A stretch of 64,000 nucleotides of DNA, taken from positions 3,695,501 to 3,759,500 of the forward strand of contig NC_056757.1 in NCBI RefSeq assembly GCF_018687715.1. Reading direction: 5' to 3'. Positions 11,016 to 23,416 of this stretch are shown piece after piece (the first letter of the stretch is position 1; every line of letters begins with the position of its first letter). The DNA is from Carya illinoinensis. Lineage: Eukaryota; Streptophyta; Magnoliopsida; Fagales; Juglandaceae. The position numbers and the translations under genes were made by a program. The notes below the pieces were generated by a model. It was not told the origin of the DNA. It worked only from the letters and a program-made list of their open reading frames with translations, and did no database searches.

Positions 11016-12289
11016 CAATGGGTGAATGAGAGACGAAACGCGACGTCACTAATTCAGTGGCGTTAATGAACCTGGTCTACACGTCATGTGTGCAATGGCT
11101 GCACTGAAATATTGGCTGCTGTGAAGATTTGTTCTTATTCTTAAAACATAAGTCAACGTTGTAAATTAAGGGTAAAGAAGTAACTTCTCCAAAAATTCCT
11201 TCTGGAGGATTTACAAAAGTCTTCAAGGGCATTAAGGGAAAAGGGCATTAAGATAAATTTGTAATTACCAAGGTTTGATGTCAAACATGTACAAGATATT
11301 TTGCTCACACTTGCCATCAAAAGTTTGACAAAGGATAATGGGCTGCAAATTGCCATGTGCATGGGTTGATGGGTCTTTTTGAAATTATTTAAATCACTAG
11401 GCAGAAACCAAAAGTAAGCTAAAGAATTTAACCTATGAAATACGAAGAGTTCATTTGAGAGGAAGGTCATGCGATGGACTCACCAAGGGAGAAGAAGACT
11501 GTGGGTGGCGATGGATTTGAGAACTAGTCACGGTGACACAAGCTAAAAAGTGTGGGTTTAACGGAAAACGACTGGCCGGGTCGACAATTCCTGATTTGCC
11601 TGGGAGTTGATTCGATGTCCTCGTTGGCATGCTTTGTGGTGGTTTTTAGCGAGATGGTAGTTTGGTTTGGCTAGTATGAAGAGAAAGGTTCGACGGTGCT
11701 GTTTGCAACGAGGGGCTTGTTGTGAAGTGGTTTCTTTCACTGTGTAAAAGAGATTTCTTGGGTTTATTTCTAAAGGTCTCAGGTGAGTTTTATAGATGAG
11801 GGGGAGGGAGATATCGTGAGTAATCTCGAGAGGTTTGAGTTCAACTAGACTTTGGGAAACTACTACCATGAGGAAAGAAATTCTGAGAGGATAAGAGTTT
11901 TGAAGTGTTTTGAGTTGAAAATTAGTTCAAATAAACTACTCACTCTGAAACTCAAACAGAAATATAAAATAAACCAGTTTAACAGTATAGAAATCCTATT
12001 CAAAACAAATTACTACCTCAAAACATATCTAATGAAAATAATAATAATAATATGTTATAACTTGGTCGGGAGGAGTGGCTTCTAGCTTTGCTGTGTGCGT
12101 TGGTTACTTGGTTTGTGAAGACTGACAAGAATTCCAGAGCAGATGCATGGAAATTGGCCTCTTTCTTTTCTTTTTTGCTTTTACCTTTTGAAGAGACTCT
12201 ACTTTGTTTTCCTATTTATTTCAAGTCGAGTCATATTTATTAGGCATAATGATGAACTAATTCACTTATCCTCACCCCATTTTCTCTAG
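11016..12289. other. Copia target flank; no gene recognised
   Basis: The interval 11030-11130 shares a terminal-like motif with 27,890-27,990 (GCAGCC, then TTGCACACATGACGTG), suggesting the copia element landed near the end of an older DNA transposon. The remainder to 12,289 has no recognisable coding content, although its end serves as an intron 3' end for the next feature. Confidence 0.4.
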
Positions 12290-12444
12290 GAGAAACATCT
12301 GGAACCACAGCTACATTTGTAATAGTTGATGGTTGGACCGTGACAGTTGCATCTGTAGGAGACTGCCGATGTATTTTAGATGCTCTGGGTGGCACTGTTC
12401 CCACCTTAACCGTTGATCATAGACTCGAGGAAAATGTAAAAGAA
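12290..12444 (+). pseudogene. Orphan exon of a PP2C-type protein phosphatase
   Basis: After the acceptor TTTCTCTAG the frame reads ETSGTTATFVIVDGWTVTVA, then SVGDCRCILD and VDHRLEENVKE. These are the core beta strands of plant PP2C phosphatases (family form SGTTA..V..G....ASVGDSR..L......DH). PP2Cs are metal-dependent Ser/Thr phosphatases and the Asp in GDSR-like segments lies near the metal site. Serine in GDSR is cysteine here. Homology stops after about 51 residues, with no following ERV-ASGG block and no neighbouring exons found, so this is a fragment left by decay or capture. Confidence 0.75.
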
Positions 12445-13360
12445 TATCCGTTAGTTAAATACTTAATAACTAGGACAAAGCAACGTCAAAGCACGGTTGT
12501 TTACTTGGGTAAAATAGTTATTTTAAAAAAATAATATATATTTTTCATAAAAAATGATCTTAATTAATAATTTAATGCATAGGAAAAAAGATGTAAATTC
12601 TAGCAAATGATTAATCAATAATTTAATACATAAAAATTTCAAAAAAATTAACAAATATATTTAGATAATAATAAATTAGTGAAGTATAATAATTTATCTT
12701 TTTGTCAAAATCTTCTTATCTTAATATTCTGATTTTTATTTTTCAATTTTAAGGGTAAAAGCAACCTCTCCATTGGCATCTAGCTTTCAAAATCACTAAT
12801 TGCACTTTCAGCAAATCTTCTTCATATCCTCTAAAATCCTCAAAACCTAGCCTGCCCATCATTTTTTTCTTTTCTTTCTAATTATTAATTTTTCATTTAG
12901 TAGATAAAAAATAACTCCAATCCACAAGTTTTGTAGCAATCACAAGTAGATATTTTACCCTTTGATTTTATCATGTTAGTAACTTTTCAGTACAATCCAT
13001 GGGTCTTAGGAGAGGGAGAGAAACATAGACTGACATGAAAACAAGCCAGCCAAGAACTCCTTTATCTAATAAAATTCACATCTCTGCAACTACATGTTAT
13101 TTTGTTCCTCATATGATCAAAAGAATATATTTTCCTAATAAAAAGGCAAAAGGAAAATAAAATGGGAACACAATCAAGGAGCAAAGAATGAACAAAAACG
13201 AAAGCATCTGCTGCAAACCAAGCTCCCATTCTACATATGTACCATTGCAACGCTTCATGGGCAAGTTGTTGTCTACAAAAAAAAAAAAAAAATGGAAGTT
13301 CCACGAGTGACGCTAACATATTCAAAGCAAGTTGTAACAATGATATGCCCTGCTTCCATA
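12445..13360. other. AT-rich intergenic sequence
   Basis: No further PP2C exons or other genes were recognised. Confidence 0.5.
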
Positions 13361-13368
13361 CCTTAAAT

Positions 13369-14056
13369 TAGGGGTGCTACCCGCACCTTACGGTGCGGGG
13401 TAGCCCCCTCCCCGCACCCCGCCCCGCACTATGCGGGGGTGGAGTTTTCCTCCCCACCACCCGCCCCCGCATCCCCGGGGCGGGGTACCCCGCCCCGCCT
13501 TATTTTCACTTCAAATATTAACTATATTTTATTATTTTAAAAAATTATTTCTAGATCTAAAAGTAATAAAAAATATATTTTTAGATCTAAATTGTAAATT
13601 TAAATTTTGTAAATATGACTATAATTTAAAAATTATGTAATTTTTAAATTTACTAATGCATATTTTGTATAAGTTGTAGTATAGTAGTTTTTAAACTATA
13701 TAGTTTTTGAATTTGCTAATGCATAATTTGTGAACAAGTCTAACAAATTATAATATATATTTATATATACACAATTTGTAAAATATAAATATATATTTAT
13801 ATATATAAACATATATTTATGTTTTTGTATATATAAATATTTATGTTTATATATATATAATATATATATATAGGTGAGGGCGGGGCGGGGGAAATGCGGG
13901 ACGGGGTTGGGCCCTCCCCGCCCCCCGCCCCCGCTAGGGGGACTAGATGCGGGGCGGGGGCCCCCGCCCCGGCCCATGCGGGGCGGTGTACCCCACCCCG
14001 TCGTGCGGGGGCGGGGCGAACGGGGGCGGGGTGCGGGGCCCCGCTGCCCACCCCTA
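13369..14056. mobile_element. Non-autonomous hAT element, 688 bp, GC-rich ends
   Basis: It begins TAGGGGTG and ends CACCCCTA, and is flanked on both sides by the perfect 8-bp duplication CCTTAAAT (13361-13368, 14057-14064). An 8-bp TSD with a short TAGGGGTG terminus is the hallmark of hAT transposons. Both ends are packed with GCGGGGC-type motifs, while the middle 350 bp is nearly pure A/T. It has no transposase, so movement would need enzyme from elsewhere. Confidence 0.9.
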
Positions 14057-14064
14057 CCTTAAAT

Positions 14065-15999
14065 CTAGAAAATTATCCAACATCATGACTGCCACCAAGT
14101 GCACTGCACGCTATTAGTTAAAAGTGTCAGCTGAAACCATACATATAGTAAGAAGTTCAATATAGTAAGAAGTTCAAGTGAGAAAGCAATGCACCAAAAA
14201 ATAGAATATAGGCATTGATAGGGCCCTCACTTGCAAAACTTCCCACTCATACAGTGGTCCATAATTACATCCTTTATTACTCCTATGCTCAAATTTGGCT
14301 GTCTTCAATTCTTCTTCAATAACTACATATCAAAGATTGTAACCTTTTTTAGAAGAACCCTTCTCAGCTGGAGCTGATTGATAGAGAAGAATATATTCAA
14401 ACTCAAACCATATACTTCAAACGAAATGAGAAGATCAGATAAAAATAAATATTTTGACCTAACAAAAGAAAATATATAGAATACACACTGCACAAGATTA
14501 TATATCTGGCATGATTCATCTAACAACCCAGCACTGAGTTATGGCCCTCTGATCCGATGCACCTCCACCTGTCCCATTGGGACACAGTAGAAAATTCAGG
14601 GGTTGAAACCCCCTAAAACCATTGCCAAAAAAAAAAAAAAAAAAAAAAACAGAAAACTTGAAACATTCAATAACAACAAGTTCTGACGCAAGAGAATATG
14701 AACATAAATGGGGAAGTTTGAATCTCTGTATCCACTCATTTAACAAAAATGTAAGTTAAGCAAATAAACATCAACATGAACATGATATCATGAAGTATGC
14801 ATCATTTATTAAACACAAAATAATAATAATTTAAGTGGGGGCTGGATCAATAAGCCCAGAATTGCACACAAACTGTTGACAGCTCAAAAAGTTTATGGCC
14901 ACTAAGAGAGGGATGGGACATTCTGATGTTACTGGTCCTTTTTCTCTTGATGTTTGGTAGTCTGCACGAACTCTAAATGATTTATTGGGTACAGGTACCC
15001 ATCCTGTCCAATTGAATTGAATATGGGTGATAATAGAAAATAAGCAAACCTGTTTCTTGTGGCAGACTCCATTACTAAAAGGAACTTTGGTACTCTCTTT
15101 TGTGTAAAAAGAGAGAATAAGAGAAGAAGAAGTTGATTTCCAACCAGCATCATGACCCCATTTTATGTGGTTCTAATACTATCTCTGCCCCTTCCACCAT
15201 ATATGATGATCTAAGCCGCCGCCACCACCACACTGCATTCCTTCCTCCAAAATAAAAAAAATGTAAAAAATAATTCAATCCAATATGTATAAAATAACAA
15301 GAAGTTGACACCAACATAAGGGAAATTCAAATTTGCTTTAATATTCTTATCAAATTTTATTAATAATGGGTTCCAAATTGTCAGGAAAATTAAATTTTGG
15401 TTCATAAAGATTAGGTGCTTTTAGTCTGGACTGTAATTTTATTTACCTGGGAAATCAATAAGATGCTTTCTTTCTTAAATTATTACTATAGAGCTATGAA
15501 TTTAGATGATCAAACGAAACACATTGAATATGGTCTGACAAGGGTCTTGATGGAATAGAGGTTCCAACTCAAACTTTGGCGTCAAGGAATATAAAATATT
15601 ATTATATTGTATTTGGTGCAGATGCACCTCTGAATTTCACCAAATCCAAACTAAATCACGAGCTTGCTTGCTTGCATATCATCAATTTGTCTAATTACAA
15701 CATAATGGATGCATCCTTGTGTAAGACTTCATCATACTCATGACAAGCAAAATAATGCAACATGCAAATAGCTTTAAAAGTTACTTTTAGATTGAAAAAC
15801 AGATAAAGTAAAGAGCAGAGAACAACAGGCAGACCTGAACACATTAGGGCAACCGGCATCTCCTGAGCTGTAGCAACATGTAAGCAGGTCAAAAACAGTG
15901 AAATGTATTGAACCTTTCGCAAGTTCAAACATATTATTTATATAAAAATTGAGCATAACAAGTTTGTTGCCAACAAACCTGTTAATATTCATAGTTTTG
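14065..15999. other. No gene recognised
   Basis: AT-rich sequence with short unsupported frames and an A-run near 14,626-14,649. A CTCAGGAGATGCCGG-like stretch near 15,850 has exon-like splice signals on the minus strand, but I cannot identify it. Confidence 0.45.
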
Positions 16000-16597
16000 T
16001 TGCTTGATTAAAACTTACTCAACAAACCTGACATCCCTTTACTGCAGGGAGCTCGAATCTTGCATCTCCTTTTGTAATGCATGAATCTAACCCAAAAAAA
16101 CCACAGAAAGTGAGAGATCCGAACCTGAGGTAAAATAAAAGAAACCCATCTATCACGACATATTTTTTTTTCAAAAACAAAGAAATCGGATCCTTTAAAG
16201 GAAAATAAAAAATAAAAACTAGATCTTGGATCATCTACCACAAGATGAAAACAAAAGCTACAATCCTCAAACTAAGATCAAAACTTGAAAAAAAAAAAAG
16301 AACTACCATGCTTAAACCAACTTGAAAAGAAAACAACATTGCTTGATTAAAACTTACTTAACAACCTAACATCCCTTTACACCAGGGAGCCCGAATCTTG
16401 CATCTCCTTTTGTAATGCTAGCATCTAACCCCAAAAAACCACAGAAAGGGAGAGATATGAATCTGAAGTAAAATAAAAGAAACCCATTTATCACAACATA
16501 CACCCAATTATTTTTTTTCACAAACATAAAAATCGGATCCTTTAAAGGAAAAATAAAAAAGAAAAATCAAATCCTGGATCATCTACCACAAACCAGC
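16000..16597. repeat. Tandem duplication, about 260-bp units, period 339
   Basis: TTGCTTGATTAAAACTTACT starts both the first copy (from 16,000) and the second (from 16,339). Similarity continues through TCTTGCATCTCCTTTTGTAA, ATCGGATCCTTTAAAGG and GGATCATCTACCACAA with scattered substitutions and small indels, so the duplication is old. Confidence 0.85.
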
Positions 16598-16941
16598 TTC
16601 AATGACATGGAAAAAAAAACCAACACTGCAGAAAACAAACAGTTGTGATTAAATGTATAAGGGCATTCTTGTGATTAAAGCCAATAAAACAAGCATTCTG
16701 AAAACAGAAGGCTGAAGCCCTAAGCAATTATAACGCAGCAAACAAGAAACAAATTCTAGATTTAGAGGCTGGTGCATCTGCGCTACAGAGACGAAGAAGA
16801 GGTGTGCGGCAGAGGCTTACCCCAGGAAAAACAGAGGCACAGTGGGGGAAGTGACGCGAAGGAGTTGGGCTGCCCGATGGTGGCCAGACGACGGTGGCTC
16901 CAGCTTATGGTGGCGCGACTGAACACTGAGAAAGGAAGTTA

Positions 16942-17007
<66 letters not shown>

Positions 17008-17280
17008 TTGAGTGCTGACAAACTGAGGATCAAGGAGCAGAAGGATAGAGTTTGCAACGGGGAACTTACGGGAGGCGATGGCCTTCGTTCGACGACATCT
17101 ACCACCACATACAAAAAAAAAAAAAAAACCAACGCTGCCGAAAACAAATCTGAAGATGCAAACACGAAGACGAAGAGAAGAGAGAATAATCAAAGAAGAG
17201 AGAAGACGAAGAGATGGAGAAGGAAAGGAGTTTGGTTTTGGAGGGAGAAGCGAATGAGAATATGTAGAACATAGGGCGGA
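16598..17280. other. GA/GT-rich 5'-UTR-like region, no coding exon identified
   Basis: CT-rich on the minus strand with a possible donor (GGTAAGCC, near 16,820), so it may be the first exon of a minus-strand transcript. No protein is supported. Confidence 0.3.
16942..17002. repeat. Compound (TG)n(GA)n microsatellite
   Basis: A TG run of about 11 units is followed by about 20 GA units. Spurious Ser-Leu and Arg-Glu frames arise from it. Confidence 0.95.
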
Positions 17281-18599
17281 CATCTTATCCTTCAGCCAAC
17301 CCCACATCTGAACCATTTATATGATTAAAAGACAAATAAACCCTCGTATAAACTCATACAAGATAATAAATTAGAAGGATAAAAAAGTAAACTCACAAAA
17401 AAAAAATTTTACTGTTTATTAATGTAGCAGATACCTAGCAGCTTATTATAATAAAATAGATATAATAAAAATTATAATAAAATTAACATTTAAACAAAAT
17501 CAGTTTGAATTAAAACACGAAAATCTCGTTTTTTTTAAGGTGATTTAATTTCTCTGTAGTGTACAAAGTTTCAAATTAATCGATACAGTTTACCTTCTCT
17601 TGACTTGACTCCTTCAAAATACAACAGTCTAACTGATCGTTCTATTGTCTAAACTAATTCTGCATAAGTGATTGAGTTTAAAACTCTATCAAAAGAACAC
17701 ATTTCTTTTACCTGAATTCAACCAAAAGAACCCATTTTTTTTATCTGAAAAGAAATCTAAAAAAATATCTACTACAACTCTCTTTTTTATTTTATTGTAT
17801 ATTAAGACAACACTACCCTCAAAACCTCTTAAGAGACACTAGACGCCCCCCTTTTATCAGAAAAGTTCACCAAGCAAGTAAAGTAAAGAATTACTAGCCG
17901 TTTTTATCATATGGCCTCTGGGCATTCAATGAAAAAGACTTAACATGAAGAGAGACGTTGGCCATCAATGTTACTCAGTTCTGCCACCAATTAACTCAAA
18001 GCCAATTGAACTTACAATTAACAGGCCGGTAAGAAGTTAATAGATAAATCAAGAACGTATAAGCGATGGTAAGAAAAATATTATTAATTAAGAAATACCA
18101 ACATTCTCCCACTATTTTTTGAAAATAAAAAATATAAATAAAGAGATATACTTTCAGACAAATAAGAATTATTTTGCATCATAATGGTGTGATTTACATT
18201 GAACCCTCACTTATAAGTAAAATAACAACATTTAGTACTCTATAGTCAGTAGTGGTCTCAAATTTGAACTATGACTGTTTAAGGAAAATAAAGAATAATA
18301 ACTCACACATAGCAATCCAGGTGTTGACATGAACTTTATTAGCCAGCACATTTCAGCCTTGTGTTAATCCCGGTTTCATGTGTATTTGAGAATAAACCCA
18401 ATTTTTATAGAGAGCAGCCCCACTCCCACACTTACATAGGTGAAATCTGTCAATGATGCTCCTATAATTCTTACACCCTATCATAAGAATTATAGAATTT
18501 TATTAAGAGTTTATTCAAAAACTCATTCTCTACAACATTACAGGATAAATGCACTCACATCATAGGAGTGAGAAATAAAATAAATAGTGTATTTCTTAC
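17281..18599. other. Intergenic, possible copia LTR remains
   Basis: No gene. The part from about 17,900 to 18,600 lies where the 3' LTR of the next element would be, but I found no clean LTR ends. Confidence 0.35.
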
Positions 18600-20330
18600 A
18601 ATCATTATATGATTCATTTTTTTCCATTAAATCCGATTCTCAGGATCTCTTGTCCCTAGGTTGGGTATATTCATACATGACTCTTGAATTATGGGTTTTA
18701 ATTTCATTCCCCTTGATATATTCTAGACCCATTATCTTGTCAAGGCCTTGGTTAATGGATCTGGAAGATTATCACATGACTTAATTAACATAATTCACAT
18801 CAATAACACCATCAATTAAAAAAAATCTCACAACATTGTATGTGTTTTTCTTCTAAAAGATCTGGATTTTTTAATTTTTTACATAAAATATAATAAATAA
18901 TTTAACTTTTTTAAATCTCAATTTAATTTTTTATTAATTTAAAATAATATTAATAGTAAAAAATAATATTTTAAATTTTTATCTCAAACTCAAAATTCTC
19001 ATCTTACTTCTAAACCTGCTGCACTAAACATACACAAAGGTTCGCTAAACACCAAAATTTCAACCACTTTGACTTTACTCCCAAAACTCAAAGAAAATAA
19101 ACTTGAAGAAAACATTGGGGTAAAATCTTTGGATAAAAAAAAAATTATTTTTCAAAAGCTTCACCCCCACTCATTTTTGGATTTAAAAATAAATCTCCTT
19201 TTCATTAAAAAAAAAAATCACCTCTTAGAAAAATCACTTTGTTCCAATATATATATATATATATAAAACTATGGACTGCTATTTTTTCTTTCATCTCTAA
19301 AAAAGACATAAGCGGTAGTTTCATGAATAATTCTCAATAACTGAATAAATGAATTAAACTCATTTATACCAAATTGATTTTTCAACTCCATAGAGGAATT
19401 CTTTGATTTTTCCAAAATCATCAAATTTATTATTTTAATAAATTAACATACGTTTGTTTTAAAAAATAAAATATTGATAAAATATCTATTTCCTCTACGA
19501 GTTAAAAAACTTTCAAGTTCACAAGGATCGGTGTGAATTTAATCTAACAATTTAGTATTTTTCTCATCAACACTTTTATATGCTTGACTACAAGCTTCAC
19601 ATTTTTTTAAAAAACTTTGTCAATTTGGGAATTAATCATAAACTACCTGAGATGTAACATATCAATAGCTAATATGACATAAACATGCACGCCGAAAAAG
19701 AAAAATACATATAAAGATAAACATCCTATACTTTATTCTCGATATTCAATTTAAATATTCCATTACAAGCATAGCCCTTGCCTACAAAAACTTCATTTTT
19801 TGTAATTACATATTGATCAGATTCTATAGTTTGTTTGAATCCCGCTTTATTGAGTAAAAAACTTGATTTCAAATTCTTCCTCATAGACTGTGTATAGCGT
19901 ACATCTTTGAACATCAATATACGTCCATATGTTAATTTTAGCTCAACCTCATTACTCCCAACAACTTTGATTTTACTTAAATCACCAAGCATATTTATTT
20001 TCTCTTCTTTTTTAATCAATTTATAGCAGACATGCCTATTGGCACCGGAATCTGCCCACCACCCTTCAACAAATTTATGAAGTAAGTTAAAATCTGTAAT
20101 CATTGCTACAAATAGTTCCTCAGTTACGTTAACTTGAGAATTATTTTATTACTTCAAAAACTTGCAAGTTCGAGCAAATTGTCCACTTTTACCACAAACA
20201 AAACATGATTGAATTTGTGAATGGGGTCCTTGGTTCTTACTCATTTGGCTTAAAAAGCCTTTTTTAAGACGTCTACTAAAATTTTTTTGCGGCTTCAAAC
20301 AACTATTTCTTGAATTCTAACATTTGGGCA
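18600..20330 (-). pseudogene. Copia relic: gag/protease piece and RNase H tail
   Basis: On the minus strand 20,330-19,726 encodes a zinc knuckle CFVCGKSGQFARTC (histidine replaced by Gln), two stops, then a protease-like [14 protein letters not shown] followed by an uninterrupted stretch of about 125 codons beginning near 20,103. About 1 kb further on, 18,790-18,610 resembles the C-terminal copia tail (DNLPDPLTKALTR, then GMKLKP). Integrase and most of reverse transcriptase are missing, so the element suffered a large internal deletion or replacement. Intervening sequence is AT-rich with a (TA)n tract at 19,247-19,265. Confidence 0.6.
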
Positions 20331-20788
20331 AGACATAATTTTCATAAAATAAATTTACGTTTGTCATAAGAACATAGGACATGCTCAAAAGGCTTAAGTA
20401 GAAGAATACATTACACTTGCATCTCTTGAAATATACTGACAATACTCTTGGAGTGAAACTAGTGATTGATTCTTTACTGGGGTGTCAAATTTGGTTTTGT
20501 ATTTATACTAATTTTAGAAGTGAGGTTTTGCAATTGAGCAGAAGTCAGTCTAAAAATATGTTTTGGTCATAACCCATGCTCATTGCTGCATTTTTGCTTC
20601 TAGACCTTTTTCTCTAAAATTTCGATTCGATTTTATATGAGCGGTCAATTACTGCTTGTGATTTTTTGCATAGTTTTGCTACTCCAAATTGTATTTGGCG
20701 TTCAGTCGGGTATCAAAATTTGAAATTGCAAGCTAACTTATTATAAGGAACCAGAATCCTGAAATCAGATTCCCCACCTTCACAGAGA
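20331..20788. other. No gene recognised
   Basis: AT-rich; nothing supported. Confidence 0.5.
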
Positions 20789-21890
20789 ATGGCGTGCACC
20801 CCGCCCTCCCCCTGCCCCTCTTCTCTTGGGGAAGACCTTTGCCATGAGGTTCAGGTGAGCACTTGATTAACCTGATTTGCATTGATACAAGCCTCTAAAT
20901 CTACAACTATTTGGGGGCATGCCCATGGTGAAGAACCCTCTTAGGAGAGGCTTCAAAATTTTAAAAATCTGCCCGTATCTAGTAAGCTAGCAATTCTAGG
21001 AGCAAACTTGAATAGAATCGGAAACTGCTCATAGCATATTCTGCGTCTCAAATGAAGTAGGTATAAAGGAAATGCTGCCCTGGTCCTTGAACCATGGGGC
21101 CATGATGCTGTATAGGATATTTTCAGGTCTGACCTGTTTCATTTGATCCCTGCCAACAACAGGAACATGTTTCCTTTTTTGGCCGCAAATTGCTTTACAT
21201 GATCTTGCATCCTCAATACCAACTACAATAGCGTACTGGATCTAGATGTGGGAGACCTGAATCCATTCCCATTTAATTCTCCTACTGGTTAATCATTTGT
21301 GACTCCGTATTGTTAAATTTAAAATATAAAGTCAGCATGCTTCTGAGTATTTATGATATAGAACTTCTGTTGAAACATCTTGTTACGAGGTTGGGATGTT
21401 TAAATCATTTCAGTTTCTTGTGAACTTAGACTCCACCATCATGACAGTCTGGCCCAAATACAAGGTCTTAGGTTAGAAGTGTGATAAGCAACATCCTTAA
21501 ATCAGGTAAGGGATTGATGTCAAACCAAACCTACTTTAAGTAGAATTGCACCCTAAATTGGTATTCAATTTGAGCTTGAGAAGAAAATGTGTAAAGACAA
21601 GAAACCTTGAGAAGAAAATGATTTCCAAAGAAGAGACAGGTATCTCTCAAGAATGAATTGGGCAGGCCGATTGACATCTGGCCTTTTCGTCTGTGCTGTA
21701 TGCATGCCAAGTTGACCTTGCTCCAAGTGAGGGCATCTCTGTTCATGCTGGTGCTATTTTCTTCACCAGTTCAAAGCCCTGGCAAGGTCCTTTCCTCTGT
21801 ACTGATTGTCGCAATAAAAAGGATGCAATGGAAGGAAAACACCCTAGTGGAGTTAAAGTGGGTGGGCATAACTCTTTATATTGTTTTACC
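20789..21890 (+). pseudogene. Unidentified two-exon gene fragment
   Basis: I do not recognise the family. Exon 1 (20,789-20,854) is 22 codons from an ATG, begins MACTPPSPCPSSLGEDLC, and ends in a good donor (CAG, GTGAGC). A later conserved-looking segment around 21,692-21,870 reads LYACQVDLAPSEG, PWQGPFLCTDCRNKKDAMEG, with a CX2C pair. The frame just upstream of the second segment has a stop and lacks a clear acceptor, so the gene appears broken. The stretch 21,434-21,919, which includes the second segment, is absent from the duplicated copy near 43,032. Confidence 0.35.
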
Positions 21891-22009
21891 CGATTCTTTT
21901 CCTTTTGATTCATTGTTTCAGATCTCCATTTTCTTAGTCTGAAAATTGATTGAATATTTCTACGTTTTTGCATAAAATGTATATGTAATATCCAGAAATA
22001 ATGTAAGAT

Positions 22010-22017
22010 AGGCTTTT

Positions 22018-22050
<33 letters not shown>

Positions 22051-22590
22051 AACAGAAATTCATTCAAATCAAATCAAATTACATGGTAGCTTGATCAAAC
22101 CAAATAGCGTGATCAACAAAAACAGGGACACTTACCCACTACATTTGAACATCAAATGCATTCCATGCATATCTAGTCAATGTGTGTGCAACTCCATTAC
22201 CCATTCGGTTCACATGCTGAAAGGTAACTTCCTGGAAATGACACATTAATCTTTTAGCTTCCATAATTAAGTTGCTGTTAGCTGAAAGAGACTATGTGCA
22301 TCTTGTAGTTCCGATACCATAAGTAAACAATCGAATTCAATAATCAGTTTAGGAATACCCAGACAAATGCAAATACCCTCAAGGACTGCAAGTAACTTGA
22401 TTGTAGGAAGGTTATTCACTTTAGTTTCTGAAACAGTAGCTGCCATCACTGTCTCTCTATTACTATATCTTAAAATCATCCCAATCCCAGTCTTTTCTAA
22501 GTATGAGAAAATAGCTCCATCAACATTAAGCTTTAAGAAGCAACTGGACTGGGTTTGGGATGTGTTCTTGAAATTGAAAGACGCCGAGGG
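22010..22590 (-). pseudogene. LINE 3' end with RNase H domain
   Basis: Minus strand: FLKLNVDGAIF, then TIKLLAVLEGI, LIIEFDCLLMVSEL and, in a shifted frame, VTFQHVNRMGNGVAHTLTRY. These are the Asp, Glu, Asp and His-Asp blocks of the RNase H (RVT_3) domain at the C-terminus of plant LINE ORF2. A TA-rich/A-rich tail follows at 22,010-22,051. Frameshifts and stops make it dead. The 5' part also occurs in segmental copy 2 (43,150-43,200), so this LINE predates the duplication. Confidence 0.75.
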
Positions 22591-22959
22591 GTTGTTTGGA
22601 TATTTAAAATATCTTAAAATATCTATAAAAAGTAGTGAAATGATTTTTAAATAGTAGTGAAATGATTTGAGTTAAGATATTTTATTAAATTTTTTAAAGA
22701 AAATAGAAAAAGTTGAAAATATTATAAAATATAAAAATTATTTGAATATAAATTTTTAATATAGTTTTGTTATTATAAAAATTAAAAAAGTTGTATTGTT
22801 TTTTGTGTTTTGTTTAATAATTGAAAAATTTGTAATGATTAGGTAATTATTAGATGAAAAAATTAAATATTTAAAATTAAAAAGTGTTTTGTGTTTAAAT
22901 TATGTTGGGAAAGGGAAAATCATGGAGTGCTTTGGAATACTTGATTATCCAAACTAGCC
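22588..22959. mobile_element. Probable hAT-type MITE, about 370 bp
   Basis: The left end GGGGTTGTTTGGATA and the right end TATCCAAACTAGCC are inverted repeats, with AT-rich sequence between them and no coding. This terminus style is common in small plant MITEs. A clean target duplication was not resolved; the sequence is absent from copy 2 of the segmental duplication. Confidence 0.5.
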
Positions 22960-22981
22960 TTAAATGTATTTTAGAGCATTG

Positions 22982-23416
22982 TTAATGGATTATGTATATG
23001 TAAAGGACAATTTTAATAAATGTAAGATGAATTTAGGTTTTGGCTATTTCATTTACATAAGTCTCCACATTAGAATAGCTATTTTTTATTATATAACAAT
23101 AAAATAATATCAAATGAATTTGACTTTAACTATTCACATCAAATCTTCACATTGAATTATCTATTTATTTATTATATAGTAATGAGTAATTAATAATTTA
23201 AAAAATATTTAATTTATTTTATTTTATCATATTGTACAATTTAATTTAAAAAACTGATGAAAGTTTGGAGATGTAGATGAAGAGAAGAGAGAGTGTTATA
23301 AAAAAATAATAAAATAAATATTTGGTCTGTAAATAGTAGATATCAAATTTGGTATTCTCTTTATAATTACTGTAGTTAAAAGTTACAAAATTTGATATTG
23401 GCTAATCCATTGCAAG
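22982..23416. mobile_element. Possible MITE with GAGCATTG-type ends
   Basis: Left GAGCATTGTTAATGGATTA and right TGGCTAATCCATTGCAA are partly inverted copies. AT-rich and non-coding. Boundaries and target duplication are uncertain. Confidence 0.35.

Noticed and set aside
13797..14088. Gly/Pro/Arg-rich frames at the right end of the hAT element
   Set aside because: Produced by GC-rich subterminal repeats, not by a gene.
16817..17316. Several overlapping frames of 60-125 codons on both strands
   Set aside because: They run through the TG/GA microsatellite and give Ser-Leu, Arg-Glu or His-Thr repeats.
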